DNA from: Ferribacterium limneticum
GTDB taxonomy: Bacteria > Pseudomonadota > Gammaproteobacteria > Burkholderiales > Rhodocyclaceae
Direction: 5' to 3'
NCBI RefSeq assembly: GCF_020510585.1
Contig: NZ_CP075190.1
Coordinates: 1,424,001 to 1,488,000 of the forward strand
Length of the DNA stretch: 64,000 bases
In this document: positions 30,666 to 37,966 of the stretch, piece by piece
How the letters are laid out: each line of letters starts with the position of its first letter
How positions within the stretch are numbered: the stretch's first letter is position 1
Program-made: the position numbers and the translations under genes
Notes under the pieces: model-generated
The model's input: the letters and a program-made list of their open reading frames with translations, nothing else
Database searches by the model: none
What the model was told of the DNA's origin: nothing

Positions 30666-31997
30666 TTACTTGAAGCGCTGCTTGAAATTGACTGGATCCA
30701 GCGCGTGCCGGGCCAGTAGCTTGTAGAACTCGGTGCGGTTGCGCTGGGCGATACGCGCGGCCTGCGAGACGTTTCCGGCGGTGTTTTGCAGCAGGCGGAT
30801 CAGGTAGTCGCGTTCGAAATCACGGCGCGCGTCGTCGAGGGCAATCAGGCTGTCATCGTCGAAGTCGCGCATGGCCCGGCGAACGGTCGTTTCGGGGATG
30901 AGCTCGGTCAGGTTGCCGGTGGCGACCTGTTCGATGATGTTCTTCAGTTGTCGCACATTGCCCGGCCAGCTACCTTCCTCAAGGGCGAGCATGGCGGCGG
31001 GCGCCAGGGTTTTTCCCGGCGCCGCGCTGGCCAGAAAATGGGCCGCGAGCACGGGGATATCTTCGCAGCGCTCGCTCAGCGGTGGCACATGCAGAAGGGT
31101 GCGGCTCAGCAGGTAATACAGTTCGCTGCGAAAACGCCCTTCGGCCATCGACGAGTCGAGCCGGCGCGGACTGGCACCGATGACCTGCACATTGGCCGAA
31201 TTGGGCTGCCGGGCCGACGATTCAAGGCGATGCAGCGGGTCGTCGCCCTGCAATTGCGCCAGCAACAAGGAAAACAGCCGGCCCTGGGCGATATGCGACA
31301 GGGCGCCGATATCCTGCAGATAGAGCACGCCGCCTTCGGCCTGGGCGCAGGCGCCCTGCGGATTGTTCGGATTGAGGATTTCTTCCAGTTCAGTTGCCGG
31401 GTAGTCGGTGCACGAGAGGCTCACGAAGGGCTGGCCGGCCCGTGGCCCGGCCAGGTGAATGGCCCGGGCAAGCGTTGTTTTCCCGGCCCCGGCGGGGCCG
31501 ATCAGCAGGGTGGTCCGGTTTTCCTCGGCGACGCGCCGGGCTTGCCGCAACAATTCCTCCATCCGGATGCTGACGGTGATCAGGGCGGCGCGCCAGTTTG
31601 CCGTATCGAGCGCCGGCGAAAGGCGGATGGCATCGGTGACGCGGCGCAGCAGTTCCTGGCCGTCGAAGGGCTTGGTCAGGAAGCTGAAGACGCCGCGCCG
31701 GGTGGCGGCCACGGCATCCGGGATGGTCCCGTGGGCGGTCAGGATGATGACCGGCAAGGTCGGCGCCTCGGCCTGCAGATGATCGAACAGCGCCAAGCCA
31801 TCCATTTTTTCCATGCGCAGGTCGGTGATCACCATTTGCGGGCGCTGTTCGCGGAAGCTGAGCAGTGCAGCTTCGCCCGATTCGGCAGCCGATACCTGGT
31901 AGCCGGCCGCACTCAGGCGCAGGCTGATCAGGTGGAGCATGTCCTGGTCGTCATCGACGATCAGGATGCGGGCGGCCTGCCCCGAAGCTTTCAACAT
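30666..31997 (-). CDS. glrR: Response regulator GlrR-like with degenerate sigma-54 activator domain
   Basis: 443 residues: receiver domain (phospho-acceptor Asp59 in VITDLRM), AAA+ domain, and a C-terminal Fis-type helix-turn-helix (AGNVSQAARIAQRNRTEFYKLL). The receiver is very close to GlrR (TAHGTIPDAVAATRRGVFSFLTKP in two pieces). The AAA+ part is odd: Walker A GPAGAGKTT (167-175) is intact, but the GAFTGA loop that touches sigma-54 is missing (NPNNPQGACAQAEGG stands there) and Walker B reads VLYLQDIGA instead of LFLDEIG. It may act as a DNA-binding regulator independent of sigma-54. It starts 9 bases after glrK. Confidence 0.88.
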   Translation of the reverse strand: MLKASGQAARILIVDDDQDMLHLISLRLSAAGYQVSAAESGEAALLSFREQRPQMVITDLRMEKMDGLALFDHLQAEAPTLPVIILTAHGTIPDAVAATRRGVFSFLTKPFDGQELLRRVTDAIRLSPALDTANWRAALITVSIRMEELLRQARRVAEENRTTLLIGPAGAGKTTLARAIHLAGPRAGQPFVSLSCTDYPATELEEILNPNNPQGACAQAEGGVLYLQDIGALSHIAQGRLFSLLLAQLQGDDPLHRLESSARQPNSANVQVIGASPRRLDSSMAEGRFRSELYYLLSRTLLHVPPLSERCEDIPVLAAHFLASAAPGKTLAPAAMLALEEGSWPGNVRQLKNIIEQVATGNLTELIPETTVRRAMRDFDDDSLIALDDARRDFERDYLIRLLQNTAGNVSQAARIAQRNRTEFYKLLARHALDPVNFKQRFK

Positions 31998-32006
31998 GGC
32001 ATGGAC

Positions 32007-33443
32007 TCAGGCATCGGGGGCTTGTCTCAGGTGAGAAGCTTGCAGCGGCAGGACGACGCGAAAATGGGCGCCAGTTGAAGACGGCATCAATTTCAGTTCG
32101 CCCCGGTGCGCCAGGACGAATTCACGGGCAATCGCCAGTCCCAGGCCGACACCGGCGATGTCGCGTGACGCACTGCTGCGATAGAAGGGCTCGAAAATCC
32201 GGGACGCATCACGCTCGGCGACGCCAGGGCCCTGATCCTCGACATCAAGCCAGGCCTTCGACGCATCATGGCTGAGCAATACCTTGATCAGCCCATTGCC
32301 CGGTGAAAACTTGAGGGCGTTGGCGAGCAGGTTGTGAACAACAGTAAGCAGGGCTTCGCGCCCGGCGACGATCTCGGTTTCGGCCAGGCTGCAGGCGAAC
32401 TGGACGCCGCGTTCCGCCGCAATCAGGCGGGTCGTTTCGACCACCTCGGCGATCAATTGATCGAAACGGAGTGTCTCGTAACCGATGCGCTCGGCCGCAT
32501 GGCCGGCCTGTTGCAGGCGGAGCAGGCCCTCGATCAGATCCTGCAGGCGCCGGGAGTTGCTTTGCAGGATGCCGACAATCCGGCGCTGCTCGGGGGTCAG
32601 CGGGCCGGGCACTTCTTCGGCGAGCAGCGCGGCGCCTTCGTGCATGGCGGCGAGCGGCGTCTTCAGTTCGTGCGAGACATGGCGCAGGACTTGCGCCCGC
32701 TCTTCCTCCAGCGAGAGCAGGCGTCGCCGCAGCCACTCCAGCCAGCGCCCCAGCCAGCGCAGGTCGCCGGGCCCGCCGAGTTCGATGGCTTGCTGCAGGT
32801 TGCCTTTGCCGAGGCGGATGACCACCTTCTCAAAGCGGCCGATCAGTCGGGCGAGCAAGCTGCGGATCGCCCACAGGCAACACATTGCAATGAGCACGGC
32901 AAGGCCCGCTGCAAAGAGGAGGCGGGTGCGCAGGCTGTTCGATTCTTCGAGGAATCTCAATTGCTGGTGATCAAGGATTTCCCTGGCGTCGACGAGGGAT
33001 TTCTGCGAACGCAGTTTGATCTCGGCGAGTGCGGCAGCCAGTACCTCGATCTTTTCGCCCTCGCGAACCTTCGTGTATGCCCTTCGCTCAAGGTCGAGCT
33101 GGGTGGCCAGTTCGCCAATCAACTCCTCGGGTAGCGGGGTCAGTTGCGCCAGCAATTCGACATTGCTTCTCCATTCGCCGCGAACCCGCGCGTAGTCGTT
33201 CAGCGAGTCGCTATCTTTCATCACCATGTGGCGGCGCAGGCTGCGCTCCATGTGCAGCACGTCTTCGGTGATTTCGCCGCGCAGCGACGATGAAGAGGTG
33301 GCTTGTTCGATGGCTTCCCGATAGCGATCGTTCAGGGTGTCGAGCTTGATGAACACATAGCCGGCAGCAATCAGCAAGGGCAACGCAAAGAGGATGTGGC
33401 CGAAGGTGATCAGCTGCAGGAAGGTGCGCGGGTAGCGTTTCAT
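32007..33443 (-). CDS. glrK: Sensor histidine kinase GlrK-like
   Basis: 478 residues. A membrane segment near the N terminus (LITFGHILFALPLLIAAGYV), a periplasmic four-helix region (about 30-175), a second segment (TRLLFAAGLAVLIAMCCLWA), HAMP, then the H-box RHVSHELKTPLAAMHEGA and an ATPase domain with VVHNLLANALKFSPG and GVGLGLAIAREFV. It is the partner of the adjacent GlrR. In enterobacteria a lipoprotein gene (qseG) lies between glrK and glrR; here it is missing at this spot, but a similar lipoprotein gene is at 37.4 kb next to a glrK remnant. Confidence 0.92.
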   Translation of the reverse strand: MKRYPRTFLQLITFGHILFALPLLIAAGYVFIKLDTLNDRYREAIEQATSSSSLRGEITEDVLHMERSLRRHMVMKDSDSLNDYARVRGEWRSNVELLAQLTPLPEELIGELATQLDLERRAYTKVREGEKIEVLAAALAEIKLRSQKSLVDAREILDHQQLRFLEESNSLRTRLLFAAGLAVLIAMCCLWAIRSLLARLIGRFEKVVIRLGKGNLQQAIELGGPGDLRWLGRWLEWLRRRLLSLEEERAQVLRHVSHELKTPLAAMHEGAALLAEEVPGPLTPEQRRIVGILQSNSRRLQDLIEGLLRLQQAGHAAERIGYETLRFDQLIAEVVETTRLIAAERGVQFACSLAETEIVAGREALLTVVHNLLANALKFSPGNGLIKVLLSHDASKAWLDVEDQGPGVAERDASRIFEPFYRSSASRDIAGVGLGLAIAREFVLAHRGELKLMPSSTGAHFRVVLPLQASHLRQAPDA

Positions 33444-33597
33444 GGGGCCTATCGTATGTCATGGCGGCAACTTGCAAAAGTGTCGGGGGCGGACGACATC
33501 TATCGGAATTTATGCAAGCTGGGAAGATCGGTGCTGAGCTTTCGTGTGGAAATTTTCCCCACGTATGTTTAACCCTTGAAGTGTAAACGGAGGTTTT

Positions 33598-33921
33598 ATG
33601 AAGCCAAACAAGTTGTACCTGCGGACCCTGCTCGCCGGCATTCCGCTCGCCCTGTCCAGTCTGGTCGTCTCGGCCCAGACGACGCCACCCGGTCGGACGC
33701 TGGCGGCGCAGTGCGCCCAGTGTCATGGCACCAACGGAAACGGCCCCGGTTTCGACGAACTGGCCGGCAAGTCGGCCCATGAACTGTACAGCGAATTGCA
33801 GGAAATGAAGGCCAGACCGGTGGAAGGCATCATGGACCGTCAGGCCCGCGGCTACACCGACGAGCAACTGCGCCTGATTTCGGAATATCTGTCCACCCAG
33901 CCTGGCAACGGCGGCGATTGA
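33598..33921 (+). CDS. Monohaem c-type cytochrome
   Basis: 107 residues. A signal peptide (LLAGIPLALSSLVVSAQ) directs it to the periplasm; the haem site is CAQCH, and a methionine near EMKARPVEGIMDRQARGY provides the sixth ligand. The size and RTLAAQCAQCHGTNG place it with small cytochromes that accept electrons from flavocytochrome c sulfide dehydrogenase. AGG precedes the ATG and the flavoprotein gene follows after 18 bases, so the pair is probably the FccA/FccB unit. Confidence 0.87.
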   Translation: MKPNKLYLRTLLAGIPLALSSLVVSAQTTPPGRTLAAQCAQCHGTNGNGPGFDELAGKSAHELYSELQEMKARPVEGIMDRQARGYTDEQLRLISEYLSTQPGNGGD

Positions 33922-33939
33922 GCGAACCGGAGATTAAAA

Positions 33940-35244
33940 ATGCATCGATTTAACAGAAGAGATTTCCTCAAGTCGGCTGGCGCGATTGCTGCCTTTGCCG
34001 CTATTCCGCGCGCCGTCAGCGCTGCCGTCACCAGCCCGCGTGTCGTTGTCGTCGGCGGCGGCTTTGGCGGCGCTACCGTGGCCAAATATCTGCGCATGTG
34101 GGGCGGCAATGTCCAGGTGACCCTGGTCGAGCCGAACGCCACGCATATTTCCTGCATACTTTCCAATCTGGTCGTCACCGGCGCCCTTTCAATGAGCCGT
34201 ATCACGCTGGCTTACGACTCACTGAAGACCACCCATGGCGTTTCCGTGCTGCAGGGCAAGGCGCTGGCCATCGATCCGGCCGGCAACCGCCTGACGGTGC
34301 AAACCGCCGCCGGCAACGAGGTGCTCGACTACGACCACCTGGTCCTTTCACCTGGCATCGATTTCACGCCGGCATCCGGCAACTGGAATCCGAACCTGAC
34401 GCCGCATGCCTGGCAGGCCGGCCCCCAGACCACCCTGCTCAAGAACCAGCTAGCCGCGATGCGTGGCGGCGACACCTTTGTGTTGACCGTGCCCAAGTCG
34501 CCTTACCGCTGTCCGCCGGGACCGTACGAGCGGGCCTGTGTCGTCGCCGACTACCTGCGCGCCAAGAAGCGGACCGGTGCCAAGGTTCTCGTGCTTGATG
34601 CCAACGCCGGCATTCAGGCCGAACCGGAGGCTTTTGGCCATGCCTTCAGCGTGACCCACGCCGGCCGCATCCAGTACGTGCCCAATGCCAACGTCGTCAG
34701 CGTCGATTCGGCGACACGCAGCATCGTGACGTCGGCCATGAGTGTCAGCAATGCCAAGGTGCTCAATTACATTCCGAATCAGCGGGCGGGGGCGATTGCC
34801 GCCAGCCTGGGCGTGAATCTGGCCGGTTTCGTGCCGGTTAGCCCCCTGAGCTACGGAACGCTCGCTTATCCGAACATCCACGTCATCGGCGACTCCTGCG
34901 CCGTGCCGGCCAGTGATGGCAAGGCGGTTCCCAAGTCCGGTCACATGGCCAACTCGCAGGCCAAGGTTTGCGCCGACGCCATTCTGCGGACGCTGAGCGG
35001 CGAGGTGCTGGACCAGAACGTCGCGACCAACTCGGCCTGCTACAGCCCGATTACGTCCCGCACGGCGTCCTGGCTATCGGCCAACTTCGTCTATGGCAAC
35101 ATCTACGACGTCAATGGCGCGGTCAAGGGCAAGGGCATGCATCGCACCGACCTCGGCGAGGCACCGAGCAATGGCGTGGACGGTGACAGCTATCAGGACA
35201 TGTTTACCTGGGCCGAGAGCATCTTCGCCGACAGCTTCAAATAA
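33940..35244 (+). CDS. FAD-dependent sulfide dehydrogenase flavoprotein (FccB/SoxF-like)
   Basis: 434 residues. A Tat signal RRDFLKSAGAIAAFAAIPRA is followed by FAD-binding VVVVGGGFGGATVAKYL, the redox cysteine region HISCILSNLV, and a second cysteine in YRCPPGPYERA; the C-terminal cap domain ends SIFADSFK as in FccB. It oxidises sulfide to sulfur and gives the electrons to the upstream cytochrome. Because the protein has its own Tat signal and a neighbour cytochrome, periplasmic action is likely. Other FAD/quinone oxidoreductases are less probable. Confidence 0.88.
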   Translation: MHRFNRRDFLKSAGAIAAFAAIPRAVSAAVTSPRVVVVGGGFGGATVAKYLRMWGGNVQVTLVEPNATHISCILSNLVVTGALSMSRITLAYDSLKTTHGVSVLQGKALAIDPAGNRLTVQTAAGNEVLDYDHLVLSPGIDFTPASGNWNPNLTPHAWQAGPQTTLLKNQLAAMRGGDTFVLTVPKSPYRCPPGPYERACVVADYLRAKKRTGAKVLVLDANAGIQAEPEAFGHAFSVTHAGRIQYVPNANVVSVDSATRSIVTSAMSVSNAKVLNYIPNQRAGAIAASLGVNLAGFVPVSPLSYGTLAYPNIHVIGDSCAVPASDGKAVPKSGHMANSQAKVCADAILRTLSGEVLDQNVATNSACYSPITSRTASWLSANFVYGNIYDVNGAVKGKGMHRTDLGEAPSNGVDGDSYQDMFTWAESIFADSFK

Positions 35245-35259
35245 GAAAGATTGCAGCGC

Positions 35260-35289
35260 AGCGGCCATCCACCAGGGTGGCCGCTTTTT
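35260..35289 (+). terminator. Rho-independent terminator after the flavocytochrome genes
   Basis: GCGGCCA and TGGCCGC arms around a 10-base loop, followed by TTTTT. Confidence 0.85.
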
Positions 35290-35350
35290 GTTGCCCGGGT
35301 TTTCTGGACCAAGCAGCAGTCTGACCAGAGGTCATTCGCTCACGATCCTG

Positions 35351-35382
35351 CGGTCAACCGGAAAAAATGGCCAAAAATGAAA
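35351..35382 (+). repeat. Dispersed 32-bp repeat, copy 6
   Basis: Perfect match to copy 1 over the whole core (CGGTCAACCGG, A6, TGGCC, A5, TGAAA), in the gap between the flavoprotein terminator and the PEP-CTERM gene. Confidence 0.92.
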
Positions 35383-35523
35383 TGTTCCCGCGCCATTGGG
35401 CTTATCCATCACCGGTTTCCGGACGTTTATTCAGCGCAGCTTAAGCCGTGCCTGAGCTGCCGCCGATCCGCAAACAACGAGCAAAAGTTCGCCTGGCCGG
35501 TCCGTGAATAGTCCGAACGTACT

Positions 35524-35537
35524 AGTAGCTAGCTACT
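35524..35537. promoter_or_regulatory. 14-bp palindrome upstream of PEP-CTERM gene
   Basis: AGTAGCT then AGCTACT, a perfect palindrome about 180 bases before the PEP-CTERM start. It could be an operator; nothing else supports it. Confidence 0.35.
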
Positions 35538-35714
35538 TGGCGCACATCTACCTGTAATAACTGACCTTCATCATAGGTGGGCAGGGGGAGCGTGATCTGG
35601 TTGTCGTGTCGGGCATGCGCGGGGTGTGTATGGCGTTGCCCGCCACAAGCCGGATCGTCACCCCTTGAAACATTGACCCTACCTCGTACTCTCGCCAGCC
35701 AGGAGCATCATAAA

Positions 35715-37118
35715 ATGCAAAAGAAGTACCTCAACATTGCCGTAGCCAGCGCCCTTGCCGCCATGTCTGTCGGCGCTCACGCCGCCGATACTTATTTCGA
35801 CAACTTCACCCCGCTGACCGCCTCGGCCGGTGCGACCGCTACTCCGGCCACGCCGATTACGCTGTCCAGCCCGAATTTCACCCAGGTCACCATTGCTGAC
35901 AAATTAACCCAGAACACGCTGGTTCCGGGCAGCAACTCGGGTAACTGGGACATGATGACCGCTAACGAAACCGGCCCGAATGCCGGCCGCTATCTGTTCA
36001 TGCCGTTCGAAACCGGCACCGGCGGCGTCCAGCGCGTCGACCTGTGGAATAACAACTACAACACCCGTACCGTGACCATCGTTGCGCCGGGCTCGCAAGG
36101 CTTTGTTTCCGGCGACGCTTCCCGCTGGACTCCGTGGGGCAGCTACCTGACGGCCGAAGAATCTTGGTCCACTGGCGGCAACGGAAAGGGCCGCCTCTTT
36201 GAGGTGACCAATGCCACGACCGCCGGCGCCAACGGCGGCAGCTTCGTTCAGCGCAGCATCATTCCGCGCGTCTCGCACGAAGGCCTGGCTTTTGACCAGC
36301 AGAAGTCGATGTACTTCATCGACGAACTGAACGGCGGCTCGATCTACAAGTACGTTTCGGCCAACCCGAATGCCACCAACGGCAACGATTACTTCGCTGC
36401 CGGCCAGACATTCGCCGCCAAGGTTAACGGCGGCAGCAACGCCAATGCCGTTGGCGCAATCTCGTGGGCAGCCATCACCGATGTAAACGGTGCTGCACTT
36501 GCTGGCGTTTCGACCGTGCTGGCTGACAACACCATCGACGGCCGTGCCTCCGCCAACACCGTCGGTGGCACTGATTATCAGCGTCCGGAAGATATCGAAA
36601 TCGGCAAGCTCGCCAATGGCCAGCAAGTGATGTATATCGCCACGACAACCACCAACGAAGTTTACCTGTTCAACCTCGACACCAACCAGGCCACTGTGTT
36701 TGCCAACGCCTCGACTATCGACCTCGCAACCGGCCTGCCCGTCGGTAGCGCTGCCTTTACGAGCCCGGACAACATCGCTATTGATGCTGCAGGCAACCCG
36801 TACATCATCGAAGACCGCAACGGCGCTGTTGATGACGACATCTGGTTTGCCAAGGATATCAACCACGATGGCGACTTGCTCGATGCCGGCGAAGGCCTGG
36901 CTCGCTGGGCTTCCAACGGTACGCCGGGTTCGGAATTCACCGGTCTGTATTTCGACAAGTTCGACGCGAACAAGGCTTATGTGAACATCCAGCACCCGGG
37001 CGACGGTGTCGATCGCCTGATCCAGATCACCGCTGTTCCGGAGCCGGAAACCTACGCCATGTTCCTGGCCGGCCTGGGCCTAGTCGGCTTTGCCGCCCGT
37101 CGCCGCAACAAGCGTTAA
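35715..37118 (+). CDS. PEP-CTERM exported PhoX-like (DUF839) protein
   Basis: About 467 residues. A signal peptide MQKKYLNIAVASALAAMSVG ends at AHAA. The mature part is a beta-propeller of the PhoX/DUF839 type (RYLFMPFETGTGGVQRVDLW, WGSYLTAEE, FIDELNGGSIYKYV), a calcium/iron-dependent phosphatase fold whose activity here is not shown. The C terminus carries the sorting signal VPEPETYAMFLAGLGLVG followed by a basic tail, to be processed by an exosortase. AGGAGC precedes the chosen ATG. It ends with a strong terminator. Confidence 0.88.
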   Translation: MQKKYLNIAVASALAAMSVGAHAADTYFDNFTPLTASAGATATPATPITLSSPNFTQVTIADKLTQNTLVPGSNSGNWDMMTANETGPNAGRYLFMPFETGTGGVQRVDLWNNNYNTRTVTIVAPGSQGFVSGDASRWTPWGSYLTAEESWSTGGNGKGRLFEVTNATTAGANGGSFVQRSIIPRVSHEGLAFDQQKSMYFIDELNGGSIYKYVSANPNATNGNDYFAAGQTFAAKVNGGSNANAVGAISWAAITDVNGAALAGVSTVLADNTIDGRASANTVGGTDYQRPEDIEIGKLANGQQVMYIATTTTNEVYLFNLDTNQATVFANASTIDLATGLPVGSAAFTSPDNIAIDAAGNPYIIEDRNGAVDDDIWFAKDINHDGDLLDAGEGLARWASNGTPGSEFTGLYFDKFDANKAYVNIQHPGDGVDRLIQITAVPEPETYAMFLAGLGLVGFAARRRNKR

Positions 37119-37144
37119 GTTCAGGTAGCTTTTTCGCGCTACCC

Positions 37145-37169
37145 AGCCCGGCTTCGGCCGGGCTTTTTT
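37145..37169 (+). terminator. Rho-independent terminator after the PEP-CTERM gene
   Basis: AGCCCGGC TTCG GCCGGGCT followed by TTTTT. Confidence 0.9.
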
Positions 37170-37187
37170 CGTTTACAGCTAGGTCTA

Positions 37188-37219
37188 CGGTCAACCGGAA
37201 AAAATGCCCAAAAACGAAA
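37188..37219 (+). repeat. Dispersed 32-bp repeat, copy 7
   Basis: CGGTCAACCGG, A6, TGCCC, A5, CGAAA, placed 18 bases after the PEP-CTERM terminator. Confidence 0.9.
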
Positions 37220-37282
37220 ACCGCCGGCCAAGCACCACCGCATAAAAATGATCATTGCATTGCAGAACGGTGCGCATTTGTG

Positions 37283-37366
37283 ACAATGATTGATCATTCG
37301 CCCTACGCCATGCTGCTGGCCGGTCTGGGCCTGATCGGCTTCGCGGTGCGCCGCAAGTCCGCCTGA
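37283..37366 (+). pseudogene. Remnant of a PEP-CTERM sorting signal
   Basis: An open stretch ending SPYAMLLAGLGLIGFAVRR plus KSA and a stop. It matches the C terminus of the neighbouring PEP-CTERM protein (ETYAMFLAGLGLVGFAARR) including the membrane helix and basic tail, but the PEP triplet and the body of a protein are missing. It is best read as the tail of a lost PEP-CTERM gene. Confidence 0.7.
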
Positions 37367-37418
37367 TTCTCGTTTCATGTGGCGTATCCCGCACGCGGTA
37401 CGCCACTCGCCGACTCGT

Positions 37419-37757
37419 TCAGCGGTTGCGATTGCGCAGGTCGCGGTCGATTTCGAGCAGCGCGTCGAGTTTCTTTTGCAGGTCGTCGAGCTTTTTCTGC
37501 AACTCTTCACTCTGCTTCTGCGATTCCTTGAGCGACAGATCCAGCCGGCGTTTTTCGGCATAGCACTGACGCTGCTCCTTGACCAACTGGCGCTCAAGAT
37601 CGGCAATTTTCTGGATATCGCTGGCCGCACGGTCGGGGATGGCATCAACCACCACTTCCGGCTCGGCGGCCATTTTGTCCCCGCTCCTTGTCGCACAGCC
37701 AACGAGGCTGGCGGCTATGGTCACCACAGTGAGGAGGTTGCGAAGGTGTTTCAACAT
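37419..37757 (-). CDS. Coiled-coil lipoprotein, possible QseG-like partner of a GlrKR system
   Basis: 112 residues. MLKHLRNLLTVVTIAASLVG leads into the lipobox LVGC (cysteine 21), then a long coiled coil with heptads (DLERQLVKEQRQCYAEKR, KKLDDLQKKLDALLEIDR). Upstream of the start lies the decayed 3' end of a glrK-like gene, and the DNA around the ATG matches that around the glrR start. The gene order glrK-lipoprotein matches glrK-qseG of enterobacteria, so this could be the displaced lipoprotein of the two-component system. Sequence similarity to QseG itself cannot be judged here. Confidence 0.75.
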   Translation of the reverse strand: MLKHLRNLLTVVTIAASLVGCATRSGDKMAAEPEVVVDAIPDRAASDIQKIADLERQLVKEQRQCYAEKRRLDLSLKESQKQSEELQKKLDDLQKKLDALLEIDRDLRNRNR

Positions 37758-37764
37758 GGTGCGG

Positions 37765-37912
37765 ACTCGGTCATTCGGTTGTTGTCTCAGGTCAGGGACT
37801 GGCGACGGCAGGATACGACGAAACTGCGTGTCGGCCGAAGATGAGCTCATTTTAGTTCGCCGCGCGGGTGCACGAAAAGTTTCGGTGCAACGGGCAGCCC
37901 GGGTGGCGATAC
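37765..37912 (-). pseudogene. Decayed 3' end of a glrK-like kinase gene
   Basis: Read in two frames, the minus strand gives GLPVAPKLFVHPRGELK then, after a frameshift, MSSSSADTQFRRILP and VPDLRQQP. The intact GlrK ends GLAIAREFVLAHRGELK, LMPSSTGAHFRVVLP and ASHLRQAPDA. The fragment runs through to the lipoprotein start; the stop of glrK (TGA) corresponds to CGA here. Only about 50 codons survive. Confidence 0.75.
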
Positions 37913-37966
37913 CGTTTGGTCAAGTAAATTGCTTGGTAAATTCGTCGTTCTGCCCTGGGACAAATC

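Larger units (their letters stand above)
35290..35714 (+). other. Intergenic region before the PEP-CTERM gene
   Basis: About 425 bases without a convincing gene. It contains repeat copy 6, a 14-bp palindrome, and the AGGAGC ribosome site of the PEP-CTERM gene at its end. I see no sigma-54 promoter with proper spacing, and nothing else that I can name. Confidence 0.6.

Noticed and set aside
35577..35714. Upstream extension of the PEP-CTERM gene
   Set aside because: It would bury the clear signal peptide at MQKKYLNIAV, which has its own AGGAGC site.
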